Positions 13,801-25,800 of a DNA stretch of 64,000 nt are shown piece after piece; position 1 is the stretch's first letter; each line of letters starts with the position of its first letter. The stretch spans positions 29,531,262 through 29,595,261 of the forward strand of contig CALNVZ010003426.1 in assembly GCA_940671915.1 (NCBI GenBank), in the 5' to 3' direction. This DNA is from Paracentrotus lividus. Its lineage: Eukaryota; Echinodermata; Echinoidea; Camarodonta; Echinidae. The notes under the pieces were generated by a model. That model made no database searches and had not been told where the DNA came from. It saw only the letters and a program-made list of their open reading frames with translations. The position numbers were made by a program, and so were the translations under genes.

Positions 13801-16800
13801 GTCCCACCCCTCACTGAGAAAGTGGTAGAGACCATGCCATACCCTTCTGATGATGAAGCCAACGGAATGGTCTACTTAGCCTGGAGGGGTCCTGAAGCAC
13901 AGGTGAGTGATAGATATAGGGGTCCTGAAGCACAGGTGAGTGATAGATATTAATTATATTCTTTTCACAACCCTCACTGAGAAAGAGATAGAGACCATGC
14001 CATACCCTTCTGATGATGAAGCCAATCGAATGGTCTGTTTGGCCTGGAGGGGTCCTTAGGCACAGGTGAGTGATAAACATTAATTAAGTACAATCTTTTC
14101 ACACCCCTTCCTGCAAAAGTGATGGAGACCATGCCGTACCCTTCTAATGATGAAGCCAAATGGACCTAGCTTGAATATGATGGGATTTAGTTGATAACCA
14201 AAATACCTTTGCTACAATCAATAACATCCTTGTGAGATAAAATGTGATAGGTATAAACCAACCCTTGTGAGAAAAAATTATTTTTATTTATCTTGTTTAT
14301 TTGATTTTAGGATCTGTATGGGATGTCATCTGTGCTGATTCTTTTAGAGTACCTGACTGACACCTCGGTGGCCCCTCTGCAGCGAGACTTTGTGGAGCTC
14401 TCTGATGCCTACTGTAGCAAAGTACGCTACTCCATGATTGAAGCCACTGCCTCATGTCTTTACCTCAAATTTGAGAATGTTCCCAAGGCCAAACTCGGCG
14501 ACATCAATGAAAGGTAAGGCATAGTTTGACACCATCATATGCCTTGATAAATATGGGTGGTCAAATTCAAACTCTGCACCCTTAAATTTTTAAAAGTCAA
14601 ACAAAATATGATCTAGTTTTGAAAAAAGGTTTCTGTGCAGCACTCTGGTATGATGTCAATCGTTTGTGAACTTTGTTTCCATTGGCATTGTTTTATTTTG
14701 GCTTTATGTTTATTGACATGGTTGTCCCTGAAGCATCTCTTTGTTCAAGACTGTTTTTGTATTTAAGGACTAAACAAATGTGGGATGAATAAATATATCA
14801 ATTTAAATTTCAATCAATTTCAATCAAACTGTTTTGATTTTTTTTTTTTTTTTTCTGGATCCACTTTGGGGGAGGTTTATCTATGAATTGCTAAAATGAT
14901 GTTAGAAGTTAACAGAGAGGAATATAATAACATAATTTTAATTATAAAAACAGATTTTTAGAGATTTCGTCTTCAACCAATCATCTACCAATGATTTTGA
15001 TGGGAATGTGGATAGTATAATTCAAATAATCAACCTGTTAATTTCTCTGTTATAATAGAACTTTCACCCTACTTCAAAACCTATCTAATGGGACTGAAGA
15101 GATGGACATGAAGAGAATGACCAGTGTCATCCATCGTAGGATTCTAGAAGCCCTGAACAACATGGAAGATAGCCCACATGAGACCTTTGCCTTCATGTGC
15201 ATTGGTGATTTCCTGTATGATGACACTGAGGAACAAGTGAGTGATACATTGTACAACTTTGGGTAAATTGCCATTTGGTCAACACCCACTTTGACTAATG
15301 CCTGTTTGGTCTCATCCTACATGGTCTAATTTCATTTCATGTACAACCAGTTTGTCTAATTACCTTTTGGTCGACTGACAAATTTGTGTAATGTCTACTT
15401 GGTCCAACGGCACATAATCAGCCAACTGAAATAGAATTGTATTGTACCACAAAAATGCAATTCAATTATTTGGTTATGATACCAATTGGCAAGTAGACCA
15501 AGTATAAATGAGACCAAGCAGAGATTAGACCAGATTTTAGGAGGCCGAATGGGTGTAGGCCATATGGTATTTAATGATCAAAGAATTGGACCAACTGCTG
15601 GTTGACCAAGTAGGTGGTCACAATTAAAACAATGATTGAAGTCTGTGTGTCAAAATGGTTTTGCATAATATCCATTTCTCACTTTAATTGGCTCTGTGAA
15701 AACCCTTTCCTGACTTGAATATCAAATAAAACCATTGGTATAACCACATCTTAAGAATTGCAATGTGACACAACAGCATTTTTTCGGTAGCACGTACATG
15801 AGTTCAATTATGTTATTTTGATCTTGTCTTTCAGCTGAAGAAACGGTTGAACCAAGTGGATGATTTCCGTCAGCTTCAGAATGAACCAGCTTCCTACTGG
15901 ACTGACCTTCTCAAGAAGTACTTTGTAGGACCCCCATCGGTGACAGTAAGTCTGGCTAGCATGTGCCTTCCTATTATCCTAGTTTAATCAAAATCACGAT
16001 ATTCTGCTTGTTGGGATTTTCTGGGACCTCATTAATCTGAATGATTTTGTCATTTTGTTGTTGTTTTTAACCACTTTGCCTAATTTTCTTTTGTTTTTAA
16101 ATCTCAATTTTATTTTTATTTAATGCGACAAACAGAATAGTTACTTCATAAAAACAGACCAATTTTGGACTGAGAAAATAATATGTGACAACAAAGAAAG
16201 AATTTGAAAATGGAAGTAAGTTTCAGTTTATGAAGTAAGGAGTAACTGAAAAGCAAAATTTTGATGCCCCTTAAAAATATTTGCGCTTCAAGTGTTTAAA
16301 AGATAAATATATGAAAATAATTTTTGTTTGCAATAGCAATAATGTCTGCCATGCATAATTACAAGACACCAAAATTGATATTTTCCCTTCATTCCGTAGA
16401 TCATTGGAGAACCCAGCAAAAAGTTAGCAGCAGATATGGCTGAAGAGGAGAAACAGCGGGTTGCTAAGCAACGAGTAGCTCTTGGAGAAGCTGGATTGAA
16501 AGAGAAGGCAGAGATACTTGAGAAAGCCAATGAAGAAAATGAGGTAAGATTATTTTGCTACATTACCACATTATCTATTTAATTTTGTAAAAGGGATTCT
16601 AAGCATCGTCCTTAATGCCAAAATCTCAGACACCTCATTACAAATGTTTCTTAATTGCATTAGGAGACTTTTCAGTTTGTGCGCTTCATAACTCATAACT
16701 TCATAACTTCTGTAACTCGCAATGATATTATAGATTATATAAATTTTGTCAATTTATTATCATACCAGTAATGTATTCATGGATAAACACCCTTCTGCGA

Positions 16801-19800
16801 TGCATGAAAATGCAATTACAGGGTTTCAACTCTACCTGGAAATCGGGGAAAAGCTAGAATATGAGTTTCACCTTTTCCAATGGGGGACTTTGATAAGAAG
16901 TTTTCAGTCTGTTTTAATTTTTATAACAAACTATGTTTACTGGCTAGTGGCCATGCATCAAGATAGACTGGGGATTAGGGGAATCAAAATTTTTGTTCCT
17001 CTAGTGTAGAGGGAACCCTGAATCAATGCTTAATGTAATGTGTTGGGGCAATTTTGATTCTCTCGTTGTAGCACAAAATTTAGCAGAACTTTTGTTTTAC
17101 CAAAGAAAAATATACAAAATAGTGTGTATCAATAAAAAAAGTCTTTTGGCTTTAATTTGATACCACATACTCATAACTTTTGAGTAGATTTCATGCCCAA
17201 CAATTTTTTTTTCTCCCGGTTTTACCATTTAAAAAAAATAAACAGACTGTATAATAATTACACAATATTATTATTTACAAAATGTTTCATTTCACAGAAA
17301 GAAGCATCTGCTGAGATGCTGACTAGTCTACCAATCCCAGACACCGCCTCCATCAACTTTCATCCATTCCATCGCTATAGTAACCTAGAGGGTGGGGCTG
17401 GTGATACTGGTATTGACCTTCAGGCTTTGCCCTTCACATTCCAACTGGATGACATTCACACCAACTTTGTCAAGGTCAGTACACAACAAACTGCTGAACT
17501 TGTCCCTTTTGTGTCTGAATTTCAAGTATTTGTTTAACCCTTAATAACTCCGAAGTTACTCCTTGGTGCTACCTGCTAAAATTATGTATTTTAAGACTGA
17601 AAAAAAAAGAAGAAACTATTTGCATGTTGATGTGCTATGGCTTGTTAGAAGATTGTCTGGTGGTTTTAGGCAGTGAACAACTCAGACGTCCATTGCAGCC
17701 AACCTTGGACAAGGGACCACACCAGATAATATAATTGATTCATTTCACTACCTAAGCGCTCTTTCTCTTTTCTTCGTAGTTAATAATATTCATTCTAATG
17801 TGTTCTATTATATTTTTTTTTATTATTTTTTTTTACAGCTGTGTGCTCTGTTGGATACATCCAGTGTAGAAGCTGCTCTGAAACCCTATCTACCTCTTTA
17901 TCTGGAGCTACTGTTTGAGTCACCTATCCTTCGTGATGGAGGTGCGTAAAGAAAGAATGTTTATATTTTGTTATAGAAGTCTCATAGATGAATCACGCCA
18001 GTGGAACCGACTCTGAACCGACTTTAACTGAAAAAAATATCATATTACCATGACAAGCTAATGGTCAGATTGGATTCGGTTTCACTTGTTTGACTTGGCT
18101 ACAAGTTATGAAAGACCTAAGAAAGTGTAAGACCTTGCTTTGTATGAGCTTGGTCATGGTAAAAAGGATTTTTTTTACATTGTGTCAAAGTTTGAAGTAG
18201 TCTTAGTTCTGAAACAGCAAATAAGGTTTAACCCTGCTTTGGTGGTGTTATCACAAATTTACTTTGGCCTTCATACACGATCTTGAAAGCTTGCTTAGGG
18301 TAAAGAAGGATTACAGAGGAGCAATTGACCTCAAACACATTTATATTATACTATGCCAGTAAGCATAATTTATCTTATAATGAACTGTATCTAACAGTCT
18401 CCTGAACATGCATATAATGCAGTACACTTGAGTGCAGCCTTGGTGCACTTGCATTGGCCGGTATATCCCTTCTTGCAGTTGCATTTGAGCAATTTGCTCA
18501 AAGATTGAAAGGCCTCTGGTAGTGTTGTGCAAGAAGGCTTTCATCTGGTTGTGTCCTTTATCCATCCCCAGTCAGATGGGCTAGGTAATGCAGAAGTCAG
18601 CACCAGAATCTGGTTCCAGCAGCATGTGTTGTGTTGCTGAAGTGCAGCCTGTGTTGGGCACAGATGTCACTTTTCCAGGAAATTGCTACTAAAAACGAAC
18701 ATGTTTATATGTATTTTTGGCCCCTTCTTCAGCTTTTTCACACTTATATGCATGCTTTTTCAGACTTTTTTTTTGTTACATAGAGCCCCAGACTTGTGAG
18801 CGAAGAACTGCTTCCTGGCTTTGTTTACTTGCTACTGGTGCGGTCATACATCACAACAGCAAAGCACTCTAGCAGTGACATATACTCTTTACTGACATCA
18901 TTTGGCATGTGTAACAGTTGTTTGAAGGCATCTGGCACTTCTTGGGGAAAAGTTTCCATACCTCCCATGCAATCTTCTTCCCTCTACCAGCAAAATATGA
19001 AACTGTGTCACACCCTATGAGGGCATGGAAAATTTGAAGAGTACACTGTTATGGGTTCATGGCTGCAACCAGTTGGTGAACAGGTATATGTTGAAAGTTG
19101 GATCCAGTACTGAGAGCCATCCAAAGCTCGTCAGGATGTATGGTCCCCAAAAAAGCTACAGCCAGTCAGTGTATGGTCATATTCTTCATCCCCTTCTTTT
19201 TTTAATTTTTTTAAAATTTTTTATTTATTAAAAGATCTTTATACAGGATAACATGTTCAGATAATGTACACTGTTTTTCAACAGGGTCCTGTTGACATTA
19301 TGAATCTAACAACATATATGAAATTACACAGAATCACTTAATTTCAAATACAATGGTGAGAGGGAAAAAAACGCTGAGTGATATAAATATTATTAGTAAC
19401 AAACATCTGAGACACAAAAGTATGTGTGCACCAGGTGATAAATACCAAATTACAAATATGAACCTACATAGAATATATTGCATGAAAAGCTGATAGTGTA
19501 TTACGAGAAATGGATTTTCTTGTAATTCCTTTTAAAACTGTCAATAAATTTTACATTATGCAGATCAGAATGTTGGTTATTACATTCAATTCCTCCTGCA
19601 TAACGTAGACTATTCTTTAAAAATTCAATATTTCTTTATATAGCATTTGCCACATGCAAAAAACATGTGAGTGTCTGCCTCCTGGTGTGAACATGGTGCA
19701 AGACTGTTCAAGTTGGACTCGTCAGGAGACCAGAGGACCCCAGTTCCACATGTTGCATACAATTCCTTTGAGTCCGATATTGGCAGACGTATAGTTTCTC

Positions 19801-22800
19801 TTGAAAGCTCAGACTCTTTTTTACTCATTTTACTCCACTAGCTCATATTTTAATAAGCAGTTTCAGTAGTTCCTTTTTTTTTTTTTGCATTTCTCTTAAG
19901 TAAACCGAAGAGTTCAGTTTTGTTCTCGTCTACACGAAGTAAGCTCTTCCAGTTCTGTGGCATGAGGGTGGAGGGAAAAACTCTTTTCCTGATGCCTATT
20001 ACCCCTCTTCTCTTTGGTTGTACCTTTCAGGCTGTTGGGAATATAGACATGCCAAAAGATATCCAGCCTCTGCACCTTTTTCAGTTGACTGGAAATATAC
20101 GGTCCAAATGTCGTGGTTGCATATTCCCCAAATGTCTTTGACTAAACCAGGATTTAGCATTTGAACAATGGCTGCTCCATCAATTTTAATGGAACCAGCC
20201 TCAGGTGCTTGCCATTTACAATAATGTATTTGAAAAGACTTTATTCAGATATGGAGCATCTCGAGTTGAAGGCTGAATTGAGTTCAATGTACAAGCATAT
20301 CATATGTAAAAAGGAAATTTCATAAATAGAGTAGTGTAGTAAAATCGAGTACAGGCAAGATTGTTGCAATCAAAAACATTTAAAGTTGTCCAGTATGATC
20401 CAAGTCATCAGTAAAACTTTACAGACACACGAATGCCACACAAGAACATCAAAAAGGCTTATTTTGATAAAATACAACACATGATCGAAAGAGGTGGTCG
20501 GCCTGCTAGGTGAAGCATTCTGATATATAGCCTAGAAAAGATTTCAGTCAGTCTGGTTTTAATATAGAGTCTATTGTGACCAATAGAGAATTGTTTTGAT
20601 ATGAATAACAAGAAGAAAAAAATATGAGCAAAGCAAAACTTAAGTCTTTTGGTCTTTCTATATCTTTGCATATGTATGTAGAAACATCATTCAGTCAAAC
20701 ATGCGTTTAAAATTGGTCTCAAGGGAGAACAAACCTGTCTCAGTAGGCAGGTAATCTTCATCTATGACTTACTGGTTTTTTAAAAACAGGTCCTAATAAG
20801 AAACGCAGCATGAAGGCCTTGTATAGACTCTAAAGCAGGTTTGAACATGTCATGATGTAATATGTTTTATAACGATAGAATGATATGACTCTTAATATGT
20901 TTGATTGCCCCTTGTAGCTGTGATATCCCATGAGGATGTAATCTCACAATTAGCTGCCGACACGCTGGTGACAAGCTCTTCACTAGGAATCAGAGGTTAC
21001 CGGTTTAGATGTGGGAAATTCTCTCAAGTTGCAAGCATTATTCTCAAGGCAAGTCTTTGATTTATTTGAACTTTTATTCCTTGAGCAGAAAACATCAGTT
21101 ACTATAATATGAAATACAAACAGATTTTTCAATTTTTGTCATCTGTTAGTTTGTATGTAAACAAAGAGTTTAAACCCTGTTGGCAACGAACAGACATTTA
21201 TGTACCCGAACAGTACTGTATTTACCTACTGACAAATGTAAAAGAAAATTTGTGATTTTACTCAGAAAGGCTTCACAAATTTACTTTCAATTAGGAATGC
21301 CAGGATTTGGGTAAACAATCATTTGTGTAGCAAACATGGTCTTCTTTTAAGGACTCTTTTGACAGACTTGGATGTTGCATACCTATGCTTGTTGTCGTAT
21401 TGTATGTCATTCAGTGCCATTTACAATTGTAATATCATACAATTATTATTACAGGTGGAGGAGAGAAGTACGCTAAAGGAGTGCAGTGGCTTCAAGAGGT
21501 GTTTGTACAGGTACAATTCACCGCTGATCGCATCAGATTGTTGCTCAGAAGATGATCAATGATGTAGCAAGCTGAGAGAGATATGGACGAACTCTGGCTC
21601 TTACTGTACTTAGGGACATTAATATTCAAAAGGTTTGTTATTGGTTAAGTAAAACTAGATTTTACAAATATTTTGTTTACTGGTGATTCCATCAAGATTG
21701 CCACTCAGAAGATCACCGACGATTTAGCAAAGCTGAATTGGGATAGGGTTAGTTCTTTGTCTAGATTCTACAAATTTCTTTCTTGGTTTCACCCCAGTTT
21801 TTTTTTTATCAGATAACAATGACTTTTGATGACGGACATCCTTGAGGTCCTTTCAGTAACTGCTCATTTATGGGGGAATCATAACAACTCCAGATTGTAA
21901 AAAATGAACAAACATTTCTTAGATGTATATCTTATTCTAACGTCAGTTCTGTTTATGTTAAAATATTTGTGTTTTATAACAATAATCAAAGTAGGAATGA
22001 AAATAGCTCTGAGGAGGTACTGCAGATATCTGAATTCTATGCTGTGACACCAATCTCTTTGAAATTTTTTTTGTTTTCTTCTGATTTCCCTTGATGTATT
22101 GCTTTGTTTGTCACGCAGAGAGCAATCACTATGTGTCTTCAATGATGAGACAACATGCGTTCCTCACCAAGCTACTGGACCAACTCAGTCAAGACCCAAC
22201 TACGGTATGTATGCAGCAAATTAAAGTTGGTCTTGAAAACAAATAATAAGGGATGCAAGAGCACATCACATGTTATGTATGTGTCAATACATGTGGTATT
22301 CAAACATACAGAGCTGCATATCATCACCCCTCACCCAACCCACTAGTGATGTAGTTTAGGATAATAGTAGCCAGACTGAGGTAGTGTATACATGTGTGTT
22401 TATTAGCTCTATATTTTAATATTAAATTCATGCCTTCATGTAATGATTTTATACTTACCTCCCCCCCCCCTTTTTTTTTTTGGGGGGGGGGGGGTGGGTC
22501 CCCTTGAATTTTAGCCAGGGTATTTCATTGTCCGCCAGTATTTCATGGACCTTGTATCTCAAATCAACAAATTACAATGTTTAGTGTAATTTTAGTGTAA
22601 ATTGGAGAAAATTCTATATGACCCTTGAGCGCATTCATTTACTACTGATTCCACAAGCCTGTATCACTAGCTTAATTCTAATAGCAAAATCAATAGATAG
22701 ATTAAAGTTAAGGGCAGTTTATAAGTAAACAAGAGAATACAAAATCACAGATTATAACATCATTGTTATTGCATGAATAGAAGCAATTTAAACCTCCCAT

Positions 22801-25800
22801 TTCCTTGTTATTCAGAATAGTGCCAGCTCTTTTCACTAAATCTATTGTGATCCTACAGGGTAGATTGTGTTGTTTAGCTTTCAATGAACTTCAAAGTTAT
22901 TGACCATTGCTCCTTAAAGTTTTGTAATATCAACTGATCCACAATGTATGTCCTTTATATTCACTTTTTGTGTAGTCAGATGGAATGAAAAAAAAATTCT
23001 GCATATAAAATGTATTTTCTCTCATGAAAACCTTTTTTTGTGTGTGTGTGTTCCATATACATGCAGTACACTTATTTTTTTATTTCTTATAAAACAAAAA
23101 AGATAATACAAACTCCCTGTAACAGAATCTCTGTATTTATGAACTCCACAGGCCATCAAGGATTTGAACTCTCTCCGTGACCTTTTGACCTCTCCAGCTA
23201 ATACCCGCATTCACATGGTAGCAAACATGAAGAAGCTTTCAAATCCTCAATTACCATGGCAACAGCACTTCATTGAGAAAGGATTGCAGGGTCAAACTAA
23301 GATGTAAGGATTTGCTCTGTGGTTTAAAATATTAGGAAATTTAATTGGAAATATTTTTTTAGAAATAGTATTCCAATAATTCCTAGTCTTTATGTGTTTG
23401 TGTGAATTTTTGTTTTGAAAATGGCTCATGATTGACGTAGTACAATATTTTGCTTTCAACTAAAATATATAGATTATGAAAATTAAATCAAATAATGTAA
23501 TTGAAAAATCAGTCTAAACATATATGTGCATGTATGTCTTCACACAATCTTGTGCTATCATCATCATTCAATGGCATTTGACACCATAAATTTTAATTCA
23601 ATTTTGAATAGTGTTTTTGAAAGGTGACTATAAAGTTTTGCACCCATTCCCAAATAGTTGTATCTGGATAACGGATGTTTGTCAAAACCAGATTACAAGA
23701 AATAATTTACCTATCTCCCTTCATCTTTTTTAGAACTGAGTATTATCAGTTGTCCTACCAGCTAAGAGAAAAAAGTCTTAATAATTCCATGGTTGTGATT
23801 ATTTGTGTAAGTTCTTAAGATCATATTCTTCTTTTTGGGTCACTACATTATATTATATACATCAGTCTAGTGTTGGACACAAAACTTTGCTTTGGGGTTA
23901 AACCCTTCTAGGTCTTCAAGGTACATGGTTCATTTAGGTGGGGGCATACCAGCAGGTGTTCCATGGTCTGCTCTTCCCCACACTCGCTCAGAGTTTTTTT
24001 TAGATTAAAGTGGATTAAAGTACACCTAGATATTTGTAATATTGATAAAGGTCAGGAATGGAAGTTCTACCCAACCCAATTACATTTTGTATATGCAGGT
24101 TTGAAATAATCATGTGTAATAATGGTAATGTAGAACAAAGTGAGTTATTTCCATATCTCTGCTATTATCGTAACCAATCATTTTTTCATTTATCTCTGTT
24201 AGCTCTGAGTTACGACAGTTGTCATACCAGCTGAGGGACCAGACCTCCAGCAAACCTCCTGGTGTAATTGTAGGTGTAGGTTCTGTGGAATCAGCCTTCT
24301 TTGTGCAGACCATCCCATGTGTGGAAAGCTTCACTGACCCCGATCTGCCAGCCGTCATGGTCTATATGGAATGCTTGTGTGCTCTTGAGGTAATGTATTA
24401 ATAGGTTTAATAGCTGAAGGATTGCTGTAGCTTTCTGTGGGTACCCATGTTGTGTTCTGTCTTAACGTCCTTAGTCTCCAGATATTTTGCCTGTAACCTT
24501 GATATAATACTGGAGCATTCCCCAAACAAACAAATGTATTTTGGGGAATATGAGCTTTTGTTTGTCAGATAATCCCTGTCTTTTCAAGATTTAAACTGAC
24601 CCATGGCTATTCTGTAAAAGTATAAACTACCAATACCTGTTTGTGTATTCAAGGCATATTTCAGTTTTCAAGCAAGAGAAGAATTATGATAGCTTTCATA
24701 GGTGATAAGCTCTAATTTTACACAACACAAACCAACCTGCCAATAAATGGAGCTGTAATAGTTAACAGTGCATTTTACAACTAATCACTTTTACATTTTG
24801 GTGTGCGTATAGTTGTACTACACATCCCATGATTACAGAATAATTATGAAAGCACAACAGCAATTGAACGATATAGAGACTGTAATGATACTGCATTCAA
24901 ACTGATAATGGTGCATTATGTTGTGTTGGCTCAGTGGATAGACCGTCCGCCTCATAATCGGGTCATACCAAAAGACGTTAAAAAATGGTAGTTGCTGCTT
25001 CCCTGTTTGGTGTTCAACAAAAGGGGGATAGAGCAATGTCCGTTTCGGACAATAAACTTTGGAGCATTTTTTTTTTTTTTTTAATGCAAAAGCACCCCCT
25101 TGTATATTTTTAAAAAATATCCGTGAATAGTTCATTATTGTCATCAATGGATTTGTTCTTTCAGGGTCCAATGTGGCGTCAGATCCGAGGATTAGGGTTC
25201 GCCTATCACTACAGCATGTACATCCGACCTGAGGAAGGACTTCTCTACTTTCAACTCTTCAAGTGTACTCATGTGGTCTCCGCTTACAAGCAAGCCAAGG
25301 AGATAGTGGTAAGATACTTATTGTTAGCAAGCAAATATCCCATTTAAGCCTTCTTATTTAGACAATAGATAACTGAGTTCGTAGAAATTACCAAAAGAAC
25401 AGAACAAGGATATGGCACGTTTTACTGGAAGTACTAGGTAGTCAATAATTTTGAGTAGATAATGCTGATAATGATGCAAAATGATGCTAGTTGCAATATT
25501 TGTAACTCATCTTCATGCTTCCCTGTGCTTGGAATACATCTGCTAGTTTAATATGCCTTAAAATTTGTCAACTCACATTCTGTGAAATTTACTCTTTGAG
25601 ATTCTTGTTAACGCATGAATGAGGAAAATTTGCCTTGTTGTGTGCATGTTGGTGGGGAGAATTACTCTACGCTGAATCTCTTCTCAAGGTTTATTGGCAG
25701 ATACCATTGATGTAGGTCAACCCTGGACACTAAACTATACCCTAAACCTATTGTAAAACCCTATTGCAACCCAAAGCCTGACCCTAGGCTACATTTTGGA

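Noticed and set aside
22462-22496. C-run, T-run, G-run hairpin
   Set aside because: A homopolymer stretch likely to be inaccurate in the assembly; no further structure.
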